Part shown: in pieces, positions 9,509 to 17,751 of the stretch
Layout of the letters: each line of letters starts with the position of its first letter
Position numbering within the stretch: position 1 is the first letter of the stretch
NCBI RefSeq assembly: GCF_002001015.1
Contig: NZ_MUNO01000004.1
Coordinates: forward strand, 78,210 to 142,209
Direction of reading: 5' to 3'
DNA: 64,000 bases
Source of the DNA: Polaromonas sp. A23
GTDB lineage: Bacteria; Pseudomonadota; Gammaproteobacteria; Burkholderiales; Burkholderiaceae_C
Made by a program: the position numbers and the translations under genes
Notes under the pieces: generated by a model
What the model saw: the letters and a program-made list of their open reading frames with translations, nothing else
What the model was told of the DNA's origin: nothing
Database searches by the model: none

Positions 9509-11026
9509 TCAGAGCCGCTGCTCGCCCAGGGTATCCCGAAGTGGCACCGGGCTGGCCCGGCGCAGCAGATGCCCCAGCCAGGGTGCAAACCTGAGCACCA
9601 TCGCGGCCGCCTCCTCTCCAAGGAACTGCGGACGCACAGCCACCAATGCCCCCAGCATGCCAAGGGCGATCACGCCACTGGCTGCCAGCGAGAGCAAGGG
9701 CTGGTCGAAGCGGCTCATGATTTCGTGTCCGGACAGGGCTCCCGCCGCTGCAAGAATGCTAAGCAGCAGTCCGCGCGCGAAGTGCGGCCATAGTCTGCCG
9801 AACCCGATTTGCAATGCACGGCATGCGGCGCTTGCCACAACGATTGCCCGCAGCAGGAGCAACAGGGCCGCTACCGTTGCTGCCACGCGTATGCCTTGTC
9901 CCGCGAAGACATAAAAGCCGGCGGCGCCCGCAAGTACAAGCGGCAACTGCAGGGCAAACTCCAGGTGTTTGCGGCCTGTGTTCCAGAGCACGGGTGTGGA
10001 CAGCCCCCAGACCACATAGGCCGGCATGCTCAGAAACAGAATGCCCAACACCCAGGCTGCGCCACTCCACTGCGGCCCATACAGCAGGTGCACGAGGTCG
10101 GCCGAGATGACAGCAAGAAAAACAAAAGCCGGGAGTCCCAGGACCAGAACGGTGGCCAGCATCTGAACATAGGCGTTGCCAAACCTCTGCAATTCGTTTT
10201 GCAGGCGTGCCCCGGCTGCCAGGAAAGCGGGTTGCAGTGCCCCGAGCAACAGGGTATTGGGCATGGTGGCCAGGTTGTAGGCGACGTTGTACAGACCCAG
10301 TGCCTGGGCGTTGAGCATGCGACCTATCAGAATGCGGTCCATGTTGTTGAGCACCCAGTTGATGATGTTGGTCAAAAAGACCATGCGGCCGGTGCCTATG
10401 GCGCTGGATGCCTCGGCGTACCACAGCAAAGGGCGTGCGGGGTGGGGCTTGAGCCAATAGCTCGCAACCAGCTGAACGGCGGCCTGTACCAGCCATGCAG
10501 CCACCAGTGCGCTTGCCCCCCAGCCCATCAGCGCCATAGGCACCCCCACAGCGACATAGCCGGCGGCATAACTGCCAACCTGTATCAGTCCGACAGCGCG
10601 AAAGTTCAGGTCGCGCTGCAACAGATAGGTTGCCGGCGCAGCTGCCGCGGTTAGCAGGCATGCCAGGGACAGCCATTCAATGACCGACTGCGCCCGGGGT
10701 TCCTTGAAGTACTGCGCCAGCAGAGGTGCCAGCAAGTACAGGGCTACCATGGTCATTACGCCCACCATCACCTGCCATGTCCAGGCAAAGCGGACGTCCT
10801 CGTCTTTCAACGAGGTTTTCTGCAGCAGGCTCCAGCTGAAACCGAAGCCTGAAACAAAGTTGGCGAAAGTCAGGACGACCATGCCGATGGCGAAGACCCC
10901 GAAAATATCCGGCCCCAAGGTGCGCGCAAGCACCACCTGCGCCAGCAACTGGAGCACGAAACGTGCAGCGGTGGAGACTGCACTCCACTTGACCGCTGCC
11001 ACGCCAGGCCGGCCAAGCCCGCTCAT
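9509..11026 (-). CDS. Lipopolysaccharide/oligosaccharide flippase (Wzx-like, MOP superfamily)
   Basis: About 505 residues with 12-14 hydrophobic helices. The N-terminal part, including STAARFVLQLLAQVVLARTLGPDIFGVFAIG, is typical of the polysaccharide transporter family. It would flip the undecaprenyl-linked repeat unit across the inner membrane. ATG at 11026 is preferred; an in-frame TTG at 11032 would overlap the preceding gene by 4 bp. The GGGAAGA upstream could serve either start. The next gene encodes the polymerase, giving a complete Wzx/Wzy pair. Confidence 0.9.
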   Translation of the reverse strand: MSGLGRPGVAAVKWSAVSTAARFVLQLLAQVVLARTLGPDIFGVFAIGMVVLTFANFVSGFGFSWSLLQKTSLKDEDVRFAWTWQVMVGVMTMVALYLLAPLLAQYFKEPRAQSVIEWLSLACLLTAAAAPATYLLQRDLNFRAVGLIQVGSYAAGYVAVGVPMALMGWGASALVAAWLVQAAVQLVASYWLKPHPARPLLWYAEASSAIGTGRMVFLTNIINWVLNNMDRILIGRMLNAQALGLYNVAYNLATMPNTLLLGALQPAFLAAGARLQNELQRFGNAYVQMLATVLVLGLPAFVFLAVISADLVHLLYGPQWSGAAWVLGILFLSMPAYVVWGLSTPVLWNTGRKHLEFALQLPLVLAGAAGFYVFAGQGIRVAATVAALLLLLRAIVVASAACRALQIGFGRLWPHFARGLLLSILAAAGALSGHEIMSRFDQPLLSLAASGVIALGMLGALVAVRPQFLGEEAAAMVLRFAPWLGHLLRRASPVPLRDTLGEQRL

Positions 11027-11028
11027 GC

Positions 11029-11364
11029 TCAAGGTCTTCCCGCTCTTGATCGCCGGACAGCGATGGCTGCCATCAAAACCAAGGTAGCCAGCAAGGTGCC
11101 GTAAGGCAGGCCTTCTCCTTCTGCCTCATTCGTATCCTTGAGGTCAGATGGGTTCTGAGCCGTTTGGCGAGTCTGTGGTGTGCTGTGTGCTGTATTCAAA
11201 CGGACAGCTTCCTGGCTCGGCTGGAATTTCATGCGTGTTGCTGTGGCTCCAGGCGGGTGAGCGCTGGCGACAGCTTTTTTTGCTGGTTTGTCGGTGGCTA
11301 TCGGCGCTGCAGCGAAAGTCTGGCTGTGGAGCAAAAAAACGATAGTGATCAGGGCTAGACGCAT
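11029..11364 (-). CDS. Small secreted protein with C-terminal membrane anchor, unknown function
   Basis: A 111-residue protein that I cannot assign to a family. ATG at 11364 has GAGGA six bases upstream, better than an earlier in-frame TTG. It begins with a signal peptide (LALITIVFLLHSQTFAAA). The middle is Thr/Ser/Gln/Ala-rich and low in complexity. It ends with Gly-Leu-Pro, a hydrophobic stretch (LLATLVLMAAIAV) and an Arg-rich tail. That tripartite tail resembles sorting signals of exosortase-type systems but lacks a Pro-Glu-Pro motif. It lies between galE and the flippase gene, so a role in glycan export or as a glycosylated surface protein is possible. Confidence 0.6.
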   Translation of the reverse strand: MRLALITIVFLLHSQTFAAAPIATDKPAKKAVASAHPPGATATRMKFQPSQEAVRLNTAHSTPQTRQTAQNPSDLKDTNEAEGEGLPYGTLLATLVLMAAIAVRRSRAGRP

Positions 11365-11454
11365 AAATGTCCTCAATGGAGGCGAAAACCAAGTTTGTTG
11401 TGCAGTGCAGCAAAGTGCAATAGTCCAAATGGGCCATGGCCGGTGAAGCTCACT

Positions 11455-12567
11455 TCAGGCCGTGCCGGCGACGGTCGGCTGGAGGGGCATGGCCGGCTCC
11501 TGGTTCCTGTGGCTTGACGCTGGCTGCATCGAAGACATGGAGGTTCGGTAACCGTCAGGATTTTTTTGTTGCCAGTGCCACGAGTCGCGGCACATGTCCT
11601 CTATCGTGCGAGTCGCTCGCCAGCCCAGCAGGGCTTGCGCCTGGGAGACATCGGCGAAATACTGCGCGACATCCCCGGCACGGCGAGGCACGAACTCAAA
11701 AGGAACCGGTCGTCCACTTGCCCTGCCGAACGCGCTCAGGACACCAAGCACACTGATGCCTTCACCCGTGCCCAGATTGACCGTGAAACTCTGGTTTTTG
11801 GCGATCAAGGCACGCAGCGCTGCGACATGACCCTCGGAGAGATCGGTCACGTGGAGGTAGTCGCGCACGCCGGTTCCGTCAGGAGTCGGGTAGTCGCTTC
11901 CAAAAACACGGAGCTTGTCGCGCATGCCAACGGCCACCTGCGTCACGTAGGGCATCAGGTTGTTGGGCACGCCATGGGGATCCTCGCCGATCAGTCCGCT
12001 GGCGTGTGCCCCGACGGGATTGAAGTAGCGCAGAATTCCAATCCGCCAGGCGGGATTGGATGCCGCGAGTGAATTGAGCATGTCTTCGCATGCCAATTTG
12101 GTGCGGGCATACGGGCTTTCCGGTGCACATGGGAAGTTCTCTTTGATCGGGACGCTGGCGGGGTCGCCGTACACCGTCGCGCTGGAAGAAAAAACCACGG
12201 ATCGGCAGTCCACACTGTCCATGGCCTGCAGCAGGCTGAGCAGGCCGCTCACGTTGGTGTGGTAGTACCTGAGTGGCTGCTGCACACTTTCCCCGACGGC
12301 CTTGAGGCCGGCAAAGTGCACGGCTGCAACGCAGTGATAGCGTTTGAGCACCTCTGCCACCATCCCCGTTTGCAGCACATCACCGCGCTCGCACAGGACG
12401 CGCTGGCCGGTCAGATGCGCGAGCCTGTCCAGCACCACGGGATGGCTGTTGGAAAAGTCGTCAAGAATGACCGGCCGGTAGCCGGCTTCGGTCAGCGCGA
12501 CATAGGTATGGCTGCCGATATAGCCGGCGCCGCCAGTCAATAACACACTGGGTTTGTCTAGAGTCAT
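11455..12567 (-). CDS. galE: UDP-glucose 4-epimerase
   Basis: A 370-residue extended short-chain dehydrogenase that interconverts UDP-glucose and UDP-galactose. The NAD motif TGGAGYIG is at residues 11-18 and the catalytic Tyr153/Lys157 pair in SPYARTKLA. Motifs VHFAGLKAVGES and LRYFNPVGAH are typical of GalE. The ATG at 12567 gives the normal GalE N-terminus; an upstream TTG would add nine residues without homology. A tail of about 35 residues after the conserved end is unusual. It supplies UDP-galactose and probably heads the polysaccharide run. Confidence 0.93.
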   Translation of the reverse strand: MTLDKPSVLLTGGAGYIGSHTYVALTEAGYRPVILDDFSNSHPVVLDRLAHLTGQRVLCERGDVLQTGMVAEVLKRYHCVAAVHFAGLKAVGESVQQPLRYYHTNVSGLLSLLQAMDSVDCRSVVFSSSATVYGDPASVPIKENFPCAPESPYARTKLACEDMLNSLAASNPAWRIGILRYFNPVGAHASGLIGEDPHGVPNNLMPYVTQVAVGMRDKLRVFGSDYPTPDGTGVRDYLHVTDLSEGHVAALRALIAKNQSFTVNLGTGEGISVLGVLSAFGRASGRPVPFEFVPRRAGDVAQYFADVSQAQALLGWRATRTIEDMCRDSWHWQQKNPDGYRTSMSSMQPASSHRNQEPAMPLQPTVAGTA

Positions 12568-12969
12568 GTAGAAAGAACCAGAAGGAGCCGGCAAGCCGAC
12601 GAGTTGGACGGAATGTAAGGAAACGGACGATGCAGCGAGTACGCATTACAGCGAGTACGCATTACGCGCGGCAACGATGGCCTGTCGATGGCATTAACGA
12701 AGGCTCGCTGATGACCGCAAGGGTCGATGTCGGAGAGAAACCATTGTGAATGTCAGACAGGGGCCAACCCGTGCTCAGAGACGTGTCAGGCGTATCGAAT
12801 CGTGTGTGCGAGGCGGTTCCGGTTTTCTGCTGAAACATCCGGAGCGCAGGCTTTCATGGGAAAAATCGGAAAACTTCCCGCCCACTTCGGGATGACAGAA
12901 AGTCACACTTCGGCAGCGTTCTTTTTCATGCGCATCTTCAGTGTTGCCATTGCAGACAAACGCAGCGCA
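12568..12969. other. Intergenic region between galE and the ETF-QO terminator
   Basis: About 400 bp without a convincing gene. An open frame at 12727-13032 has no homology that I recognise, no good ribosome binding site and runs into the terminator. The stretch should contain the galE promoter on the minus strand, but I see no clear -35/-10 pair. A 16-bp tandem duplication lies at 12633-12664. Confidence 0.5.
12633..12664. repeat. 16-bp perfect tandem duplication
   Basis: CAGCGAGTACGCATTA occurs twice in a row (12633-12648 and 12649-12664), upstream of galE. It may be a recent slippage event. Confidence 0.9.
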
Positions 12970-13002
12970 AAAAAAAGAGCCTGCAGAGGAGGCTCTTTTT
13001 TT
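12970..13002. terminator. Rho-independent terminator, bidirectional
   Basis: A run of A, the stem GAGCCT, loop GCAGAGG, the stem AGGCTC and a run of T form a hairpin with U-tracts on both strands. It lies just beyond the stop of the ETF-QO gene and mainly terminates that minus-strand transcript. Confidence 0.9.
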
Positions 13003-13016
13003 GGAGGGAAGAAGAT

Positions 13017-14702
13017 TTACATTCCGCTGTAGTTTGGACCGCCGCCGCCTTCCGGCGTGACCCAGACAATGTTCTGGGTCGGGTCCTTGATGTCACAGGT
13101 TTTGCAATGCACGCAGTTCTGCGCGTTGATCTGTAGACGGTCGCTGTTGTCAGGATTTTTCACAAATTCATACACACCGGCCGGACAGTAGCGCGACTCC
13201 GGTCCGGCATAAGTCGCCAGGTTGATGTTGACCGGCACGCTGGCATCCTTCAGGGTCAGGTGCGCGGGCTGCTGCTCTTCGTGATTCGTATTGGAAACAA
13301 AAACCGAGCTCAGGCGGTCGAAGGTGATCTTGTTGTCCGGCTTGGGGTAGACGATCTGCGGGTACTCCGATGCTGGCTTGAGCTTGGCATGGTCGGGCAC
13401 CTTGTTGTGAATGGTCCAGGGCGGCGCCTTGAACCCAAGCTTGGGCAGCAGCCACAGCTCGATGCCGTTCATGATGGACGACAGGTACAGGCCCTTTTTC
13501 ATCCACTGCTTGGTGTTGCGCGAGACCTCCAGCTCTTCAAACAACCAGCTCTTCTCGAATGCTTCGGGGTAGGCCGTGAGTTCATCATGCTGGCGCCCTG
13601 CGGTCACCGCCGCATAGGCTGCTTCTGCGGCCAGCATGCCGGTCTTGATCGCTGCATGGCTACCCTTGATGCGCGCGAAGTTGAGGAACCCCGCTTCGCA
13701 GCCGACAAGGGCGCCACCTGGGAAGACGGTTTTGGGCAGGCTCATCAGGCCGCCGCAAGTGATGGCGCGTGCGCCGTAGCTGATGCGCTTTCCGCCTTCG
13801 AGGTATTGGCGAATTGCCGGGTGTGTCTTCCAGCGCTGCATTTCCTCAAAAGGGCTCAACCACGGGTTGCTGTATTCCAGGCCGGTGATAAAGCCCAGCG
13901 TGACCTTGTTGCCTTCGAGGTGGTACAGGAAGCCTCCGCCATAGGTCTTGCTGTCCATGGGCCAGCCCAGTGAGTGCACCACATGGCCGGCCTTGGCTTT
14001 GGCCGGATCGATTTCCCAGAGCTCCTTGATGCCCAGTGCATAGGTTTGTGGGTCTTTACCGGCGTCAAGCTTGAATTTGGAAATCAGCTGCCGGCCCAGG
14101 TGGCCGCGCGAGCCTTCGGCAAAGATGGTGTACTTGCCGTGCAGCTCCATGCCCAGCTGGAAATGGTCACTCGGCTGGCCGTCTTTACCAATGCCGAGGT
14201 TGCCGGTTGCGACGCCCTTGACGGAGCCATCATCGTTGTAAAGAACCTCCGCGGCAGGAAAGCCGGGGAATATCTCCACGCCCAGCGCCTCCGCCTGCTC
14301 GCCCAGCCAGCGGACCACATTGCCGAGGCTGATGACATAGTTGCCTTCGTTGTGCAGGCACTTGGGAATGAGGAACTGCGGAGTGCTGATTTTGCCGGTC
14401 TGGCTCAGGAACAGCATCTCGTCGCCCGTGACGGGTTGGTTCAGCGGAGCGCCACGCTCTTTCCAGTCGGGAAACAGTTCGGTGATCGCGCGTGGATCCA
14501 TCAGGGCGCCGCTCAGGATGTGCGCGCCGGGCTCTGAGCCCTTTTCAAGTACCACCACCGAGAGTTCCGTGCCTTTTTCGACGGCCAGCTGTTTCAGCCG
14601 GATCGCTGTGGCCAGGCCACCGGGGCCGCCTCCGACAACGACCACGTCGTATTCCATCGCTTCGCGGGGGCCGAACTGGGCCAGGATTTCTTGGTTATTC
14701 AT
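13017..14702 (-). CDS. Electron-transfer flavoprotein-ubiquinone oxidoreductase
   Basis: A 561-residue membrane-associated flavo-iron-sulfur enzyme. It passes electrons from reduced ETF, loaded by acyl-CoA and amino-acid dehydrogenases, to the quinone pool. The N-terminal FAD motif VVVVGGGPGGLATAIRL and the C-terminal [4Fe-4S] motif NCVHCKTCDIKDP are both intact, and the length is normal. ATG at 14702 gives the usual start MNNQEIL; an upstream in-frame start would add 31 unconserved residues. It is transcribed alone and ends at a clear hairpin terminator. The divergent intergenic region holds a 14-bp palindrome that may be a TetR-type operator. Confidence 0.95.
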   Translation of the reverse strand: MNNQEILAQFGPREAMEYDVVVVGGGPGGLATAIRLKQLAVEKGTELSVVVLEKGSEPGAHILSGALMDPRAITELFPDWKERGAPLNQPVTGDEMLFLSQTGKISTPQFLIPKCLHNEGNYVISLGNVVRWLGEQAEALGVEIFPGFPAAEVLYNDDGSVKGVATGNLGIGKDGQPSDHFQLGMELHGKYTIFAEGSRGHLGRQLISKFKLDAGKDPQTYALGIKELWEIDPAKAKAGHVVHSLGWPMDSKTYGGGFLYHLEGNKVTLGFITGLEYSNPWLSPFEEMQRWKTHPAIRQYLEGGKRISYGARAITCGGLMSLPKTVFPGGALVGCEAGFLNFARIKGSHAAIKTGMLAAEAAYAAVTAGRQHDELTAYPEAFEKSWLFEELEVSRNTKQWMKKGLYLSSIMNGIELWLLPKLGFKAPPWTIHNKVPDHAKLKPASEYPQIVYPKPDNKITFDRLSSVFVSNTNHEEQQPAHLTLKDASVPVNINLATYAGPESRYCPAGVYEFVKNPDNSDRLQINAQNCVHCKTCDIKDPTQNIVWVTPEGGGGPNYSGM

Positions 14703-14795
14703 GGTGGACTCGCTGATAATGATTTTCAGGAACGGTGGCCCTTGGGTAACGGCCGCAGGTGTCGCGCCTGATTTTATGTCGTGAATCCTGTGCAT

Positions 14796-14809
14796 CGAAC
14801 GACCGTTCG
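14796..14809. promoter_or_regulatory. Palindrome CGAACG-AC-CGTTCG, candidate TetR-type operator
   Basis: A perfect 6-2-6 inverted repeat between the divergent ETF-QO and short-chain dehydrogenase genes. From memory, TetR-family regulators of fatty-acid degradation in beta-proteobacteria bind sites of this general kind. The protein is not in this window, so this is inference. Confidence 0.5.
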
Positions 14810-14841
14810 TATTCGTACACTTTTATTGAGAGGAGCCTCTA

Positions 14842-15624
14842 ATGGCCTACAGCCTGGATCTTTCAGGACGTGTCGCACTCGTGACCGGCGCATCGGGTGG
14901 ACTCGGTGCGCAGTTCGCCAGGACCTTGAGCAGTGCCGGTGCCGCGGTGGTGCTGGCCAGCCGCAGGATGGACAAGCTCAAGGCCTTGCGTGCACAGATC
15001 GAGGCCGACGGCGGCGATGCCCACGTGGTCATGCTGGATGTGACAGACCACGCCAGCATCAAGTCAGCGGTTGCCCATGCGGAAACCGAGGTCGGTCCCA
15101 TCGATATCCTGGTCAACAATTCGGGCGTGAGCACCACGCAGCGCATCCAGGACGTGAACGAAGAAGACTACGACTTCATTTTCGGCACCAATGTCAAAGG
15201 GGCATTTTTTGTGGCCCAGGAAGTCGGCAAACGCATGCTCGCACGTTCGCGTGGCATGGCGCCAGGTACCTTTTCCGGGGGCCGCATCATCAACATCGCG
15301 TCGATGGCGGGCCTTCGCGTGTTGCCGCAAATTGGTGTGTACTGTATGAGCAAGGCCGCTGTGGTGCAAATGACCAAGGCCATGGCGCTGGAGTGGGGCA
15401 AGTTCGGCATCAACGTCAACGCCATCTGCCCGGGCTACATCGACACCGAGATCAATCACCACCACTGGCAGACCGAGCAGGGCCAGAAGCTGGTGCAGAT
15501 GCTGCCGCGCAAGCGCATAGGCAAGCCCGAGGACCTTGATGCCTTGCTGGTGATGCTGGCCAGTGGACAAAGCCACTTCATCAATGGCGCCGTGATTGCG
15601 GCGGACGACGGCTTCGGTGCCTGA
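14842..15624 (+). CDS. SDR family NAD(P)-dependent oxidoreductase
   Basis: A 260-residue classical short-chain dehydrogenase. The cofactor motif TGASGGLG is at residues 15-22, the NNSG structural motif follows, and the catalytic Tyr167 and Lys171 sit in YCMSK. The PGYIDTEI segment after the active site is standard. It has a good GAGGAG ribosome binding site. It faces ETF-QO across a shared promoter region and precedes a transporter gene, with an acyl-CoA thioesterase further on. A 3-hydroxyacyl or 3-oxoacyl substrate is therefore plausible, but the sequence does not prove it. Confidence 0.9.
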   Translation: MAYSLDLSGRVALVTGASGGLGAQFARTLSSAGAAVVLASRRMDKLKALRAQIEADGGDAHVVMLDVTDHASIKSAVAHAETEVGPIDILVNNSGVSTTQRIQDVNEEDYDFIFGTNVKGAFFVAQEVGKRMLARSRGMAPGTFSGGRIINIASMAGLRVLPQIGVYCMSKAAVVQMTKAMALEWGKFGINVNAICPGYIDTEINHHHWQTEQGQKLVQMLPRKRIGKPEDLDALLVMLASGQSHFINGAVIAADDGFGA

Positions 15625-15665
15625 ACCCGGGTGAGGGGTTTCCTGTTTCAGCCAGATTGCCGCCC

Positions 15666-16568
15666 ATGCTGACGGGCGTCCTGGCGGGCTTGGCGGCCGG
15701 CGCTTTGTGGGGCCTTGTATTTGTTGCCCCGCGCATGTTGGACACCGGTCCGGGCGGCTATTCGTCGATAGACCTCACGGCCGGACGCTTTGCGGTATAC
15801 GGGGTGTTGGCCGCAGCGGTGATGCTGATGGGTTGGCGCCGCCGCCGCCTGCCAACCCTTCGCCAGGCCGGCGCCGCGTTGGCCATGAGCGTGTTGGGTT
15901 TCAGCGGGTATTACCTGTTGCTGGTGCTCGCCATCCGCGATGCAGGCACGGAAGTGCCTTCCTTGATCATCGGCACCATTCCCCTGTGGGTCATGCTGTT
16001 CGGCAAGCCGCAGGGGCTGCGCTGGGGTGCATTGCTGCCGGGGCTGGCGTTGACGCTGGCCGGGTTGGCGCTCATGATGGGCTCCACGCATGAGACGGGC
16101 CAGGGTGCGGCCACGCATTTCTGGCGCGGCATGCTGTTTGTCACAGCCTCGCTCGTATGCTGGACAGCGTTTGCCATTCTCAACTCCGCATGGCTCAAGC
16201 GGCACCCCGAAGTCAATGCCACCGACTGGGCCAACTGGCTGGGCGTGGCCACAGGTTTGGGCGCCTTGCTGATGTGGCTGGCAGGGGGCTCGGACTGGCC
16301 GGTGCTGGCTGTGCGCGAAGACCGGGGGATGTTTGTTCTCCTGTGCGTGGCGGCCGGGGTGGGCTCGACCTGGCTGGCCACGATTTTGTGGAACATGGCC
16401 AGCCAGCGGCTCAGCGCCAGCCTGTGCGGACAACTCATCGTCAGCGAAACCATTTTTGCGCTGTTGTATTCTTTCATGTGGGACGGTCATTGGCCCACCT
16501 TGACGCAACTCGCCGCCTGTGTGCTGTTCACACTGGGCATTCTGGCTTCCATCCGGGCGCACCGCTGA
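15666..16568 (+). CDS. DMT/EamA family transporter
   Basis: A 300-residue inner-membrane protein with about ten hydrophobic helices arranged as two EamA repeats (first from GVLAGLAAGALWGLVFVAPR, second from about residue 150). The family exports metabolites and amino acids; the substrate here is unknown. ATG at 15666 is chosen over a TTG three codons upstream. The gene lies 41 bp after the dehydrogenase and 33 bp before a thioesterase, so the three probably form one transcript. Confidence 0.88.
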   Translation: MLTGVLAGLAAGALWGLVFVAPRMLDTGPGGYSSIDLTAGRFAVYGVLAAAVMLMGWRRRRLPTLRQAGAALAMSVLGFSGYYLLLVLAIRDAGTEVPSLIIGTIPLWVMLFGKPQGLRWGALLPGLALTLAGLALMMGSTHETGQGAATHFWRGMLFVTASLVCWTAFAILNSAWLKRHPEVNATDWANWLGVATGLGALLMWLAGGSDWPVLAVREDRGMFVLLCVAAGVGSTWLATILWNMASQRLSASLCGQLIVSETIFALLYSFMWDGHWPTLTQLAACVLFTLGILASIRAHR

Positions 16569-16601
16569 GCTGCCCTTCATCCTGACCAACACGCCCTCGT
16601 C

Positions 16602-17021
16602 ATGAAAATCGAAATCCCCGAATCAAAAAAACTGGTGTTTGAAATGCGCATCGCCATCCGTTGGGGCGACATGGATGCGATGGGCCATGTCAACAATGCC
16701 AGCTATTTCCGTTATCTGGAGACGGTCCGCATCGATTGGATGCATTCCATCGGCTGTGTGCCCGACCCCCAGGGTGAAGGCCCGGTGATCGTCAATGCGT
16801 TTTGCAACTTCTACAAGCAGCTCGAATACCCGGGTGATGTGCTGGTGAAGATGTACGTCAGCGACCCGGGCCGCACCACTTTCGAAAGCTGGGGAACGAT
16901 GGAGCGCGTTGACCAACCTGGCGTCATCTGCGCTGCGGGCGGTGCCACCACCATCTGGGTGAATTTTCCGAGCCAGAAGGCGGCTGAGTTGCCGGATTGG
17001 ATGCGTGCCATCGTCAGTTAG
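16602..17021 (+). CDS. Acyl-CoA thioesterase, hot-dog fold (4-hydroxybenzoyl-CoA thioesterase-like)
   Basis: A 139-residue single hot-dog domain protein. The family motif RWGDMDAMGHVNNASYFRYLE contains the catalytic Asp at residue 26 region and the conserved HVNN turn. Such enzymes hydrolyse acyl-CoA thioesters to free acid and CoA in the cytoplasm. It is the last gene of a likely three-gene unit with the dehydrogenase and transporter. A dispersed repeat begins a few bases after its stop codon. Confidence 0.9.
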   Translation: MKIEIPESKKLVFEMRIAIRWGDMDAMGHVNNASYFRYLETVRIDWMHSIGCVPDPQGEGPVIVNAFCNFYKQLEYPGDVLVKMYVSDPGRTTFESWGTMERVDQPGVICAAGGATTIWVNFPSQKAAELPDWMRAIVS

Positions 17022-17025
17022 TGAT

Positions 17026-17082
17026 AAAAAAGGCCTTTAGCCCTTTGTCTGCGGGAATACTTCGCTATCGAATGAGGAGCAA
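17026..17082 (+). repeat. Dispersed two-hairpin repeat, copy 1 (intergenic)
   Basis: It starts with an A-run and GGCC, has a GCCC...GGG hairpin in the middle and ends with the 17-bp core GCTATCGAATGAGGAGC (17064-17080). It is the same family as the copies near 24.6, 25.3, 30.3, 42.0, 44.4 and 53.4 kb. Confidence 0.7.
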
Positions 17083-17102
17083 CCCGGCGCGGTGGCGGCT
17101 TC

Positions 17103-17681
17103 CTATTTTTGCTTGGGTACCCGCCCCATCAGGTAAAACTCGGGGTTGGGCAGCATGTTCGAGAAGCTGGCGATGCGGTTGGACAGGCCGAAGAACGCCG
17201 TGATTGCCGCGATGTCCCAGATGTCCTCATCGTTGAAGCCGTGCGCACGCAGGGCGGCGAAGTCGGCTTCCTCGATCTCGTGGGATTTCTCGCAAACCTT
17301 CATCGCAAAGTCCAGCATCGCGCGCTGGCGCGGCGTGATGTCGGCCTTGCGGTAGTTCACCGCGACCTGGTCGGCCACCAGCGGCTTTTTCTCGTAGATG
17401 CGGAGCAGGGCGCCGTGTGCCACCACACAGTAAAGGCACTGGTTGGCGGCGCTGGTCGTGGTGACGATCATCTCGCGGTCGCCTTTGCTGAGACCGGACT
17501 CTTCCCGCAGCATCAAGGCGTCGTGGTAAGCAAAAAACGCGCGCCATTCGGCCGGTCTGCGGGCCAGTGCCAGGAAAACATTCGGCACAAACCCGGCCTT
17601 TTCCTGGACCTCCAGGATTTTCCCCCTGATGTCATCGGGCAGTTCATTGAGCGACGGGGTGGGGTAGGGCGCGAACATCAT
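17103..17681 (-). CDS. Peroxidase-related / carboxymuconolactone decarboxylase (AhpD-like) family protein
   Basis: A 192-residue protein with the AhpD-type redox motif CLYCVVAHG (two cysteines and a downstream His) near residues 78-86. AhpD-like proteins reduce peroxides through this dithiol; the subgroup with this layout is usually described as an uncharacterised peroxidase-related enzyme. Two tandem ATG codons begin the gene after GGAG. It is a single gene, convergent with the thioesterase, and 71 bp downstream of the four-PAS kinase on the same strand. It might be co-transcribed with that kinase. Confidence 0.88.
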   Translation of the reverse strand: MMFAPYPTPSLNELPDDIRGKILEVQEKAGFVPNVFLALARRPAEWRAFFAYHDALMLREESGLSKGDREMIVTTTSAANQCLYCVVAHGALLRIYEKKPLVADQVAVNYRKADITPRQRAMLDFAMKVCEKSHEIEEADFAALRAHGFNDEDIWDIAAITAFFGLSNRIASFSNMLPNPEFYLMGRVPKQK

Positions 17682-17751
17682 GGGGCTCCTTCAGATCAAT
17701 GGCGGGCGGGTGATGGACCGGATGATACGTCCGGCCTCTCACCCGCCCCGG

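Noticed and set aside
12727..13032. A 101-codon open frame between galE and ETF-QO
   Set aside because: No homology, no ribosome binding site, and it reads through the terminator hairpin.
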